Origin: Arthrobacter sp. AFG20
GTDB taxonomy: Bacteria > Actinomycetota > Actinomycetes > Actinomycetales > Micrococcaceae
Length of the DNA stretch: 64,000 nucleotides
Assembly (NCBI RefSeq): GCF_002892795.1
Contig: NZ_PJMC01000002.1
Coordinates: 1 to 64,000 of the forward strand
Direction of reading: 5' to 3'
This document shows, one piece after another, positions 54,952-63,884 of the stretch; position 1 is the stretch's first letter; every line of letters starts with the position of its first letter. A program made the translations under genes and the position numbers. The notes under the pieces are model-generated. The model was not told the DNA's origin. It searched no databases and was given only the letters and a program-made list of their open reading frames with translations.

Positions 54952-56004
54952 TTACTTGGTTTTGAAGTGGTCCATCAGGCTGTCGACGTTTTCTGCAGTG
55001 AAGACGAGCGGTTCGCCAGTGTCTACTTCGCCATTGGCTCCGATGGTGCGCTTACCGAGCCGGCCCGCCTCGAACGTGTCCCCTTCTTTTCCGGTGATCT
55101 TGCCGCTGAGGAGAGCGTCCATGGCGTAGTACGAGAGGTAGCCCATGTCCCGTGGGCTCCACAGGACGAAGGACTTAACGGCCCCGCTCTTCAGAAGAGC
55201 GCCGTCAGAGGGCGGCCAGCCGAGACCGGTGATGACCAGGTTCGGGTTGAATTTCTGGTCGGCCTTCGCCTTCACTGCAGCCTGCAGTGAAACCGGGGTA
55301 GGTGCGAGGATTCCGTCGAGTTCAGGGTAAGCCTGGAAGAGGGAAACGGCGGCGTCGTAGGACGTCTGCGGGACGTCGTTGCCGTAGACCGTCTTGACGA
55401 GCTTCATGCCGGCGTACTCCGGCTTTTTGGCTTCTTCGGCGGCTGCGGCGATCCAGGCGTTTTGGCCTGCCGCCGTGCTCTGCGCGGAGATGATTGCGTA
55501 GTTGCCCTTGTTGCCCATCTGCTTGGCGAGAAGCTTGAACTGGGCGACGCCGAGGGATGCGTCCGTCGCCGGGGCAACCCAGAACGCGCGGGCGTCCTTT
55601 TTAACGTCGGCGTCGTAGCTGATTACCTTCGTTCCGCGGGACGCAGCGGCCGTCAAGGCAGGTGCAAGCGCGTCCGGGTCGAGGCCGGACACGGCGATTC
55701 CGCAGCTTCCTTGCTGGGAAGCGCTTTGGATCCGCTGGATCTGCCCCGGCACATCGGGCTGAGCTGTACCGGTGTAGTTGATCTTCTTGCCGCCCATGTC
55801 GGTTGCGGCTTCGTCCGCACCGTATGCGCCCGCCGCGAAGAACGGGTTGTCGGTGTTCTTCGGGATCATGGTCATAGTGCAGTCTTTGAGGGACTTCGTG
55901 TTGCCTCCCCCTGCTGCGGGGGCGGCGCCGTTCGTAGGGGCGCAGGCGGCAAGTCCGGCTGCAAGAGTAACCGCAGCCACTGTGGCGGTAATTTTTTTGT
56001 GCAT
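54952..56004 (-). CDS. ABC transporter substrate-binding lipoprotein, RbsB type
   Basis: A 350-residue periplasmic-binding protein with a lipoprotein signal (MHKKITATVAAVTLAAGLAAC; lipobox LAAC, Cys about residue 21). Mature-protein marks include MTMIPKNTDNPFFAAGAYGA, IAVSGLDPDALAPALTAA and LDGILAPTPVSLQAAVKA, as in autoinducer-2/rhamnose/ribose binding proteins. It is fourth in the importer gene order ATPase, permease, permease, binding protein. The ligand is presumably the compound degraded by the downstream enzymes. Confidence 0.93.
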   Translation of the reverse strand: MHKKITATVAAVTLAAGLAACAPTNGAAPAAGGGNTKSLKDCTMTMIPKNTDNPFFAAGAYGADEAATDMGGKKINYTGTAQPDVPGQIQRIQSASQQGSCGIAVSGLDPDALAPALTAAASRGTKVISYDADVKKDARAFWVAPATDASLGVAQFKLLAKQMGNKGNYAIISAQSTAAGQNAWIAAAAEEAKKPEYAGMKLVKTVYGNDVPQTSYDAAVSLFQAYPELDGILAPTPVSLQAAVKAKADQKFNPNLVITGLGWPPSDGALLKSGAVKSFVLWSPRDMGYLSYYAMDALLSGKITGKEGDTFEAGRLGKRTIGANGEVDTGEPLVFTAENVDSLMDHFKTK

Positions 56005-56148
56005 CAGGGATTCTTTCTTGAGCGTGGTGAGTCCGGATGTGTCTTGGTCGCGATGTGCTGCTTCGTCACAGAGTCTTCTCTGGCAGACGTTTTTAGGGGT
56101 CTTGGTTCATCGGGGTCCAATCGCCGTTGATTGAGGAGGACAAGAGAT

Positions 56149-57168
56149 TCACGCACGGAGCGGCCTGCTGTCGCTGATTTTTTTGGCAACCACAGGAACC
56201 ACGACCGCGGCGATCATGAGAACGCCGATAACGGTGTTCTGCACGTTGGTGGGGAGGAACCCGAGGTTCATCCAGCTGGTCAGCACGGTGACGAGCACCA
56301 GGGAGAGCGTGACGCCGGCGAAGGAACCCTTGCCGCCGAACATGCTCACACCTCCGATGAGCACTATGGCGATCACGCTCAGCTCCAGGCCAGTGCCGTT
56401 GTTGGCGCGGGCGCTGCTGACGTAACCGGCGTACAGCATCCCTGCAAGGGCGGCCACTGTGCCGGAGAGGCAGAAAAGTGTGATCTTAATTCGCCGTACG
56501 GGGATACCGGAGTATCGGGATACCACAGCGCTGGAACCGACGGCGAAGGTCTTGCGGCCGAATGCCCCGCGGTGCAGGACGACGGCTGCGAAGACAGCCA
56601 TCAATACAAACAGCACAAAGGTGTAAGGGATGTACGTGCCGTAAATGTTGGCCTGGGAGAAGGTCGTGAATTCGACGGGCAGCGCGCTGATAGAGCGGCT
56701 TTCGAGCAGAATGTACGCGATGCCACGATAAAGTCCGAGGGTCCCGACCGTCACGACCAATGACGGGAGCCCGAAGGCCACGGTTAACCATCCGTTGATG
56801 AAGCCGGCCACGGCTCCCAGGACCAGGCCAATGACGATCGAAACGGGGAGGGGAATCCCGCCTTCGATGCAGAGGCCGAACACGACACCGGTGAGGCCGA
56901 AGACGGAAGCGATGGACAAATCGATCTCCCCCGCGATCATCAGCAGGGTCATGGGAATCACCATCAGCGCCAGTCCGATCACGCCGCCCGCGGTGATAGC
57001 GAAGTTTGATCCGGTCGCGAAATAGGGTGTGCTGATGGAGGCCATGACTGTTACGAGAACAACCAGGACCAACAGAGATATCTCCCACGCCCCGAACCAG
57101 GTAGGCAGCCCGCGGCGACGTACTTTGGCGCCCTGAGTAGGTGGGGAGGTTAGGGTTTGGGTGCTCAT
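56149..57168 (-). CDS. ABC transporter permease, RbsC type (second)
   Basis: A 339-residue membrane permease from ATG 57168, which overlaps the stop of the upstream permease by four bases. The frame stays open upstream, but those residues are antisense-like. Marks: LALMVIPMTLLMIAGEIDLS, LPSLVVTVGTLGLYRGIAYI and VLIGGVSMFGGKGSFAGV. It should pair with the permease at 57165-58178 as a heterodimer, as in the LsrC/LsrD or RhaP/RhaQ systems. Confidence 0.92.
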   Translation of the reverse strand: MSTQTLTSPPTQGAKVRRRGLPTWFGAWEISLLVLVVLVTVMASISTPYFATGSNFAITAGGVIGLALMVIPMTLLMIAGEIDLSIASVFGLTGVVFGLCIEGGIPLPVSIVIGLVLGAVAGFINGWLTVAFGLPSLVVTVGTLGLYRGIAYILLESRSISALPVEFTTFSQANIYGTYIPYTFVLFVLMAVFAAVVLHRGAFGRKTFAVGSSAVVSRYSGIPVRRIKITLFCLSGTVAALAGMLYAGYVSSARANNGTGLELSVIAIVLIGGVSMFGGKGSFAGVTLSLVLVTVLTSWMNLGFLPTNVQNTVIGVLMIAAVVVPVVAKKISDSRPLRA

Positions 57169-58178
57169 GCTTTCACTCCTCGAGCTTCGACGCGGGTTCG
57201 GATGATCGAATCGGAAACGATGGCCGCAATGATCACGGCGCCCTGAATGGCCTGGAGCCAGAATTGAGAGACGTTGACCAAGGCAAGTCCGGTCGAGATC
57301 ACGCTGAGGATGGCCGCCCCGATGATGACACCGCCGATCGTTCCGCTGCCTCCATTGACACTGATGCCACCAACAACTACTGCGGCGAGGACGACGATTT
57401 CGTAGCCGGAGGCGACGGAGGAATCGACAGTGCCGTAGCGGGCTCCCCACAGCACTCCGGCCAAGCCGCAGAGCAGCCCGGAGATGGCGAATGCGACAAA
57501 AATGCGGCGCTTCGCAGGGATGCCCATCTTGTCGGCGGCGAGGGGGTTGCTTCCGATGGCGAGAAAGGAGCGCCCGGTGAAGGTGTGTCGGATGAAGATG
57601 TGGGCGGCAAACGCGATGACGAAGGCGTATAGCACCAAGCCGGGAATCCCGAACAGACTCCAGGATGCGAGGTCCCCGTATCCACTCGGCAGACTTTGGG
57701 CCGTGACCTGGTTGCTGCCGGCGAGAATTGAGTCAATACCTCGGTAGATATACAAGGTTCCGAGGGTGACCATGATAGAGGGGACGCGCAAAGTTGCGAT
57801 GATGATCCCGTTGATGCTGCCCAGCACCAGGCCGAGCAGGCACGAGGCCAGGACGACGATGATGATCGGCAACTGCGGGTTCTTGACCGCGAAATCCGCG
57901 GCGAAGTAGGCGGTCAGCCCCACCATGGATCCTACTGATACATCAATGTTGCGTGTCAGGAGCACGAGTGCGAGGCCTATGCCGACGATGACGACTATCG
58001 CCATGTTGTTCAGGATCTGACCTACCGTGTTCACGCTCGCGAATCGGTCACTGAGCACACTGAACACAATGAACAGGAACGCGAGTACGGCAAGCAGGCT
58101 GATCTCGCGCCGGGCAACGAATCTTTTCCACGACGGCTGGGATGCCGGTTTCTGAAGTGTTTCGGTTTGGAGCGACAT
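57165..58178 (-). CDS. ABC transporter permease, RbsC type (first)
   Basis: A 337-residue membrane permease. Typical stretches: ILNNMAIVVIVGIGLALVLL, TRNIDVSVGSMVGL, RVPSIMVTLGTLYIYRGIDS and AAVVVGGISVNGGSGTIGG. It follows the ATPase gene after one base and overlaps the second permease gene. Both permeases carry the EIDLS or NIDVS-type motif after a membrane segment, as usual for this family. Confidence 0.92.
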   Translation of the reverse strand: MSLQTETLQKPASQPSWKRFVARREISLLAVLAFLFIVFSVLSDRFASVNTVGQILNNMAIVVIVGIGLALVLLTRNIDVSVGSMVGLTAYFAADFAVKNPQLPIIIVVLASCLLGLVLGSINGIIIATLRVPSIMVTLGTLYIYRGIDSILAGSNQVTAQSLPSGYGDLASWSLFGIPGLVLYAFVIAFAAHIFIRHTFTGRSFLAIGSNPLAADKMGIPAKRRIFVAFAISGLLCGLAGVLWGARYGTVDSSVASGYEIVVLAAVVVGGISVNGGSGTIGGVIIGAAILSVISTGLALVNVSQFWLQAIQGAVIIAAIVSDSIIRTRVEARGVKA

Positions 58179-58179
58179 C

Positions 58180-59709
58180 CTAATGCTGTCCTGTCATCGA
58201 AGCGAGAACGGTTTCGGAGTCGAAGGGCCGTTCGGTGAACTCGCGGCCTTGGGCGCCGCGATAGAAGGTAATAACGCGGTCGGAGACTGAGAGCAGTTCT
58301 TCGAGCTCGTTGGAAATCAGGATGATTGCCAGCCCGGCCTGGGCCATTCTCCCGACGATCTTGTAGACCTCAGACTTCGCCCCGACGTCAACGCCCTTCG
58401 TGGGATCGTCGAGGATGAGGATCTCAGGGTTGGTCGCCAGCCACTTGCCCAGGACAACCTTTTGCTGGTTTCCGCCCGAAAGCGCCGAGATTAGTTGCTC
58501 AGGGCCACTGGTCCGGACACCCAGGCGTTTGATGTAATCGGCGGACAATTCCCTGTCGCTCTTGCTCTTGACCAGACCGAACGAGGAAAGAGTGTCCAAA
58601 ACGGCCAGCGAAAGGTTGAAGCTGATCGACTGCTCCAGGACGGCACCCTCACGGGTCCGGTCTTCGGGCACATAGGCGATCTTGTGCTTCATGGCATCGC
58701 CCGGTCCGACGATGCGTACGGGCTTGCCCCCGATCAGGACTTCTCCGGAGTCCACGGGGTCCAGGCCGAAGATGCCGCGGGAGATCTCCGTGCGGCCAGC
58801 TCCCACCAACCCGGCCAGGCCAAGTATTTCGCCCTTTCGCACGGTGAAGTTGACGTTTTCGTACGCCCCCTTGCGGGTGAAGTCACGCACTTCGAGGTGC
58901 ACATCCCCGAGTTCGACGTCTTCTTTGGGAAAGACACTCTCTAGGGTCCGCCCGACCAAGTGAGTGACCACGGATTCGGGTGTGAACTCGGCTGCGGGTC
59001 CGGAGATGATGGTCGTCCCGTCCCGGGAGACAGTTACGCGGTCGGCCAGTTCAAAGACTTCGTCGAGCCGGTGGCCGACGAAGAGAATTGCGACGCCCTG
59101 GCTCTTAAGCCGGCGGATCACCTCCATCAGGTGGTCGACTTCGTGCTTGGAAAGAGCGGCGGTCGGTTCATCAAGAATCAGCAACGCGGTGTCGTCACTC
59201 AGAGCCTTGACGATCTCCAGCAACTGCTGATCTGCCGCCGAAAGATTCTGCACAAGTTCACGCGGATCCAGTTTCACCTGGAGGCGCTCCATTGCCCGGA
59301 TGGAGTTGGCCTGTACGGCCTTCCAATCCAGGGTGTGCAGACTGGTACGCGGCGGAGCCGCGGCAAACATGATGTTCTCGGCTACTGTCAGGTCCGGAAA
59401 CACTACGGGGTGCTGGTGCACTACGGAGATGCCAAGCGCGCGCGCTGCGTGCGGATTATGGATCGTGATCGTATCGCCGTTGACGGTAAGCGTGCCGGCG
59501 TCCGGTTGCACGATGCCTGCGAGAATGTTCACCAAGGTGCTCTTGCCCGCGCCATTCTCACCGAGCAGAGCGTGGACCTCGCCAGGGTAAAGGGTGATAT
59601 CGGTGCGCTTGATCGCGATTACGCCGCCAAAGCGCTTGGACACACCAGCGACGCTGACGAGCGGCGTCGCCGTGGCCTCATGGCCTGTTACAGCTATTGA
59701 TTCGGTCAT
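58180..59709 (-). CDS. ABC transporter ATP-binding protein, RbsA type (two domains)
   Basis: A 509-residue double-ABC protein. First domain: Walker A LLGENGAGKSTLVNILAG, Walker B ALLILDEPTAALSKHE. Second domain: altered Walker A GLVGAGRTEISRGIFG, signature ALSGGNQQKVVLGKW and ILILDDPTKGVDVGA. It powers the importer with the two permeases downstream. A 195-base gap with a gene remnant separates it from the Gfo/Idh/MocA gene upstream. Confidence 0.94.
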   Translation of the reverse strand: MTESIAVTGHEATATPLVSVAGVSKRFGGVIAIKRTDITLYPGEVHALLGENGAGKSTLVNILAGIVQPDAGTLTVNGDTITIHNPHAARALGISVVHQHPVVFPDLTVAENIMFAAAPPRTSLHTLDWKAVQANSIRAMERLQVKLDPRELVQNLSAADQQLLEIVKALSDDTALLILDEPTAALSKHEVDHLMEVIRRLKSQGVAILFVGHRLDEVFELADRVTVSRDGTTIISGPAAEFTPESVVTHLVGRTLESVFPKEDVELGDVHLEVRDFTRKGAYENVNFTVRKGEILGLAGLVGAGRTEISRGIFGLDPVDSGEVLIGGKPVRIVGPGDAMKHKIAYVPEDRTREGAVLEQSISFNLSLAVLDTLSSFGLVKSKSDRELSADYIKRLGVRTSGPEQLISALSGGNQQKVVLGKWLATNPEILILDDPTKGVDVGAKSEVYKIVGRMAQAGLAIILISNELEELLSVSDRVITFYRGAQGREFTERPFDSETVLASMTGQH

Positions 59710-59789
59710 CGTAGTTCCTCGTTGAGCTAGCTGGACCTGAACGTTATGACGTCAGGGAGAAGGATGGGACACGCAAGGGGACTCCACCC

Positions 59790-59895
59790 TCGCGCCGGTT
59801 TGGTGAGACCCGAGCAATGCACCTGTAAGAATGGCGGCACGTGCCGGAGACGAAGGCATCGAACGCATCCTGATTACCCTGCGCCCGAGCACATG
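59790..59895 (-). pseudogene. Remnant of a second Gfo/Idh/MocA C-terminus
   Basis: On the minus strand this stretch reads AQGNQDAFDAFVSGT, closely matching PQGYQDAFNAFVADT of the intact oxidoreductase (coded near 60060-60110). The DNA similarity covers about 50 bases, including the shared ATCAGGATGC. The rest has decayed or been deleted. It points to a former tandem copy of the oxidoreductase. Confidence 0.65.
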
Positions 59896-59904
59896 CCTGG
59901 CTCA

Positions 59905-61038
59905 TTACTGCACTCCTTCTAGTTCTTTCATCTTTTTGACGTCGACCCACTCGCCGCACTTGCTGGATTCGAGGATGCTTTCGGTGAGGACGGCTGACCT
60001 AAGGCCGTCGTGGAAGGTGGGAAGGCCGTCGCGGAGGTCTCCGTCGATTGCGGCGTAGGTATCTGCAACAAACGCATTGAAAGCATCCTGATAACCCTGC
60101 GGGTGCCCCGCAGGGAGAACAGATAACCGCGCCGCGTCGGCTCCCAGGGCCTCCGGGTCGCGGACGAGCAGCTGGGAGCCGCCCCGTTTGCCTAGCCACA
60201 ATGTCTCCGGTGCTTCCTGGTCAAACTGCACGGTACTTTCGGTGCCGGAGATCTCCATCATCAGCCGGTTTTTCCGGCCCGGCGCGACTTGGCTGATCAG
60301 AAGGTTTCCCACAGCGCCGGCGTCGGTTGCGAATACCGCTGCAACGAGGTCCTCAGTCTGGACCTCCTCGTGGTTGGCCCGGCCGGTAAACAGCGTTCGG
60401 CTAACAGCGCCAATGCGGGTGATCCGGTCATTGGTGACGAATTCGATCAGATCGCACAGGTGGGAGCCAATGTCAGCGAACGCGCGTGACGGCCCGCCGA
60501 GGCCGGCGTCCACCCGCCAGTTGTCGTCGTCCCGGGACAGCAGCCAGTCCTGAAGGTAGGACCCCTGGATGGTAGAGATCCGCCCCGTCTGGCCGGAGGC
60601 AATGCGTTCCCGGGCTTCCCGAACCATGGGGTGGAACCGGTAGACGAAAGGAACCGTCGCGATCGTTCCGGCGTTCGCGGCCAGCTCCACCAGATGGGCG
60701 GCATCCTGCACATTGGTAGCCAGAGGCTTCTCGCAGACAACGTGCTTGCCTGCCTTCAGCGCTGCGTCCGCTACCGGGAGATGGGTCGCGTTGGGGGTGC
60801 ACACGTGGATGACATCGATCGCATCGTCCTCGATGAGGTCCTGGACGGAGGCGTAGGCCTGCGCGATGCCCAGACGGTCTTTGGCGCGGGCGGCACTGGC
60901 AGGGCTCGAGGACGCGATGCCGGCGATTTCCGCACCGGCAGCACGGGCGGCTCGGCTGTGTACCTCAGCCATGAACCCGGCGCCGACGAACCCGGCCCGT
61001 AACCGGGAGGGGGCTGTCGTGGTTCTGTGGTTTTCCAT
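59905..61038 (-). CDS. Gfo/Idh/MocA-family oxidoreductase
   Basis: A 377-residue NAD(P)-dependent sugar or cyclitol oxidoreductase. The Rossmann motif is AGFVGAGFMAEVHSRAARAA near residue 14; the family motif VVCEKPLATN follows at about 94, and HPQGYQDAFNAFVADT lies in the C-terminal domain. It is the first gene of the minus-strand cluster and divergent from the ROK regulator. In levoglucosan breakdown, as known from other bacteria, enzymes of this family oxidise the sugar or reduce the 3-keto sugar; here one such step is inferred. Confidence 0.92.
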   Translation of the reverse strand: MENHRTTTAPSRLRAGFVGAGFMAEVHSRAARAAGAEIAGIASSSPASAARAKDRLGIAQAYASVQDLIEDDAIDVIHVCTPNATHLPVADAALKAGKHVVCEKPLATNVQDAAHLVELAANAGTIATVPFVYRFHPMVREARERIASGQTGRISTIQGSYLQDWLLSRDDDNWRVDAGLGGPSRAFADIGSHLCDLIEFVTNDRITRIGAVSRTLFTGRANHEEVQTEDLVAAVFATDAGAVGNLLISQVAPGRKNRLMMEISGTESTVQFDQEAPETLWLGKRGGSQLLVRDPEALGADAARLSVLPAGHPQGYQDAFNAFVADTYAAIDGDLRDGLPTFHDGLRSAVLTESILESSKCGEWVDVKKMKELEGVQ

Positions 61039-61084
61039 GCCGAAACAGTGACACGCCCCACAGGGCTTTCGTCAGTCATCCAGC

Positions 61085-61143
61085 AAAAGTGTGCACCTTT
61101 TGACGCTGTTGGGCACGGAATGCACACCGAAGTTGCACTTTTT
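61085..61143. promoter_or_regulatory. Divergent operator repeats for ROK regulator
   Basis: Two related direct repeats, GTGCACCTTTTGACGCTG (61091-61108) and TTGCACTTTTTGATGCTG (61133-61150), lie 42 bases apart between the divergent Gfo/Idh/MocA and ROK genes. The first is part of a near-palindrome AAAAG-T-GTGCAC-C-TTTT (61085-61101). Binding by the ROK protein is inferred. Confidence 0.55.
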
Positions 61144-61286
61144 GATGCTGCGGGCATCAACGAGTGGACGGGGACGTGCAGGCGCCCGACACTGGGTGAA
61201 GATAAGGGCCCCTCGGGGTCGTGTGAGCCTGGTGTGTCAAGACCTCAGTTTCACGATTCACTTCTTGCGCCCCGAAATGGAGAGAC

Positions 61287-62561
61287 ATGGATAACGGCGG
61301 CCCCGGCGAACTTTTGCATATCCTGCGGGACGGACGCCCGCGAACCAGGGCGGACCTGGCCGGAATCACTGGCTTGGGACGAGGTGCCATCAGTTCCCGC
61401 CTGGAGCCGCTCCTAAGGCTCGGACTGGTTGCACCCGTATCGGGTGCGCCTTCCACCGGGGGCCGCCCCTCAGCACGGCTAGCCTTCAATCCGGGTGCAG
61501 GGTTGGCCGCCGCCGCTGACGTCGGCGCCACGCACGCGACCATGGCTGTCACCGACCTTTCGGGAAGGGTGATCATCGAAAACACTGAACGACTTGAGAT
61601 TTCGTCCGGACCGGAACCTGTCCTGGACTGGCTAACGATGACGCTGACAGGCCAGTTGAAAGAGATGAAGCGCCCAGCAGCAGATATCCTCGCCGTCGGC
61701 ATCGGGCTACCCGGTCCGGTAGAACACTCCACCGGAAAGCCGATCAGCCCCCCGATCATGCCCGGATGGGACGGATTCGATGTCCCCGCGTACGTTCAGC
61801 AAACCTTTGACGTTCCCGTCCTCGTCGATAACGACGTCAATCTCATGGCCCTCGGGGAGCGGGCGACGCGCTGGCCCAATGAGGACAACATGATCTTCCT
61901 TAAAGTCGCCACCGGTATTGGCTCGGGGGTTGTGAGTGGAGGAATATTGCAGCGAGGCGCGGCAGGGGTCGCTGGAGACGTCGGCCATATCGCTGTTTCT
62001 AGAGGAGCAGGAATACTATGCCGCTGCGGCAAAAGTGCCTGCCTTGAGGCCATAGCAGGCGCCCCGGCCATCGCCGCGCAGCTCCGCGATAACGGGCTCG
62101 AGGCCATCTCCGGAAACGACGTAGTCACACTCGTCCGTTCCGGTGATTTGGCCGCGATTCAAGCCGTCCGCCAGGCCGGGCGCGACATCGGGGAAATGCT
62201 CAACATGTGCGTGAGCTTCATCAACCCCTCCCTGATTGTCGTGGGCGGATCCCTTGCACAATCCGGAGAACATTTGATCGCCGGGATCCGCGAAACGGTT
62301 TACGCACGCTCAACACCGTTGGCGACCCAGCACCTGAATATCACCCAATCCGAAACCGGGCCGGAAGCCGGAGTGGTTGGTGCCAGCATCTTGGCCATCG
62401 AATACGCCCTCGCCCCTCACCGAGTCAACGACCTCGCAACCAGGCTGAATTCCGGCGGACACGATGATACTGACGATCTCCAGAAAGTGGGGCACGCCGC
62501 CCAGACATCCCAACCGCTCCGTAACGTGACGGCCAAACAACTGCAAGCCGCATTTCCTTGA
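61287..62561 (+). CDS. ROK-family transcriptional regulator
   Basis: A 424-residue repressor-type ROK protein. The N-terminal winged helix reads RADLAGITGLGRGAISSRLE. The sugar-kinase-like domain has AAADVGATHATMAVTDLSG, VGIGLPGPVEH, VLVDNDVNLMALGE and a zinc motif GILCRCGKSACLEAIAG. GGAGAG before ATG 61287 sets the start. It is transcribed away from the 12-gene cluster and probably represses it until a sugar-like inducer binds. Confidence 0.92.
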   Translation: MDNGGPGELLHILRDGRPRTRADLAGITGLGRGAISSRLEPLLRLGLVAPVSGAPSTGGRPSARLAFNPGAGLAAAADVGATHATMAVTDLSGRVIIENTERLEISSGPEPVLDWLTMTLTGQLKEMKRPAADILAVGIGLPGPVEHSTGKPISPPIMPGWDGFDVPAYVQQTFDVPVLVDNDVNLMALGERATRWPNEDNMIFLKVATGIGSGVVSGGILQRGAAGVAGDVGHIAVSRGAGILCRCGKSACLEAIAGAPAIAAQLRDNGLEAISGNDVVTLVRSGDLAAIQAVRQAGRDIGEMLNMCVSFINPSLIVVGGSLAQSGEHLIAGIRETVYARSTPLATQHLNITQSETGPEAGVVGASILAIEYALAPHRVNDLATRLNSGGHDDTDDLQKVGHAAQTSQPLRNVTAKQLQAAFP

Positions 62562-62861
62562 CCCCGGCTCCCAATGAAGAGGCGGAAGACAGCCGGGCCA
62601 GGGTGTAAAGCGGCCGACTGGTCATTTCTCCCAGCGCCCGCCCGCTTCAGGGCATGCTCACCCAGGCCTCTGGGGCGCCAATTCTCCCGTGAGGGCGGCC
62701 GATAGCAAACCCCATCAACGCACCAATCAAAACTGCAACAGGTAAAATAAGGCTAACAGCTGAGGCCCTTCGGCCAGTCTTATGAGCCCCCGCAACCGCT
62801 TCCTCAAAACGTGGCAACTGGCAGGGCCGCCATGATGGTTCAGCTGGTGAAGGAGGATCGC
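62562..62861. other. Intergenic region, no gene seen
   Basis: About 300 bases between the ROK and AraC-type genes. No hairpin or repeat of note; the palindrome-hairpin unit seen before the paralogous AraC gene (26617-26712) is absent here. Confidence 0.5.
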
Positions 62862-63884
62862 ATGCCTCAAGCTGCTAACGGAAGTAGCGGCCGTCTGCGA
62901 CGATATGCAGTGCCGGAGGGGCTCAATCCCGAACAAAGGTTCGAACACTGGCGAACATGGTACGGCAGTGCCGTGGAAACCCCGATGCGGTTGGAAAAGT
63001 CGGCACGTCAGACTCCCGTGTCCTTCAATCCTGCAGCCATTAATCTCAACGGGCCAGGCTTCAGCCTCATAGAAATGGTCAACGGCCCCGCATTGGGTTC
63101 GTGGGCGCCGAATCCCGACGCCGCAGATTTGCGCCTGGCCTACTTCCGTAAGGCGACGGGGCTAACCCTCGCACTCCACGGGGTGCCTGAGCCAGTATCA
63201 CCAGGCGCCGTCAGGTTCATCGATACCTCCCTGGGCGGAAGTTTCGATGCTCCCGAAGGTTTTCACGCCTTGCAGCTCAACATCGACCGCAGCAGCCTGA
63301 ATGTGAGTGAGGCCGAACTGCGCTCCCTGCTTCGCCTGCCTGACCTCGCGAAGCACCCAATTGTGGGCACTTTCGTGATCCCTGCGCTGATGAGTTGGAA
63401 GCGGCCAGGCATCGACCGCGAAGCACCGGGAACAGCAGACATCCTCCGTTCCGTGATGGCAACTCTTGTGGGCTCCCTGCTTGAAACTCCGGTCGACGAG
63501 GCGGCACAGAAACCGGCCCTAAGTCGCGCGGTGAAGAAATACCTTGATGCCAGTTACGACAACCCCAATCTCGATGTGGCGATGGTCGCCGAAAAGTTCA
63601 ATCTCTCCCGTCGCTCTCTGTTCTACTTCTTCGAGAATGAGGAACTCCGCCTGGGTGAGCGTATTCGCGCCTTGAGAACGCGCAAGGCCCTCGAGCTCCT
63701 CCTTCAGGCCGGCGCCCAAAGGATCACCTACTCAGAAATAGCGAGATCATGCGGATTCACCAACGTGCAAAGCCTGCGCCGTGCAGTAAAAGAATTCACC
63801 GGGATGAATGTGAGGGAGATTCATCGCTCCGAGACCGTCGTTCGTGACGCACTGCAACGCCTGCGGGAGGTCACTAACCCCTAA
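62862..63884 (+). CDS. AraC-type transcriptional regulator (paralogue)
   Basis: A 340-residue regulator, paralogous to 25474-26526. Shared block: ERFEHWRTWYGSAV followed by TPMRLEK near residue 30. The C-terminal helix-turn-helix units are AMVAEKFNLSRRSLFYFFEN and SEIARSCGFTNVQSLRRAVKE. AAGGAGG at 62850-62856 fixes ATG 62862 over the GTG at 62811. No neighbour on the right is visible before the window ends (63885-64000 holds nothing recognisable). Confidence 0.9.
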   Translation: MPQAANGSSGRLRRYAVPEGLNPEQRFEHWRTWYGSAVETPMRLEKSARQTPVSFNPAAINLNGPGFSLIEMVNGPALGSWAPNPDAADLRLAYFRKATGLTLALHGVPEPVSPGAVRFIDTSLGGSFDAPEGFHALQLNIDRSSLNVSEAELRSLLRLPDLAKHPIVGTFVIPALMSWKRPGIDREAPGTADILRSVMATLVGSLLETPVDEAAQKPALSRAVKKYLDASYDNPNLDVAMVAEKFNLSRRSLFYFFENEELRLGERIRALRTRKALELLLQAGAQRITYSEIARSCGFTNVQSLRRAVKEFTGMNVREIHRSETVVRDALQRLREVTNP

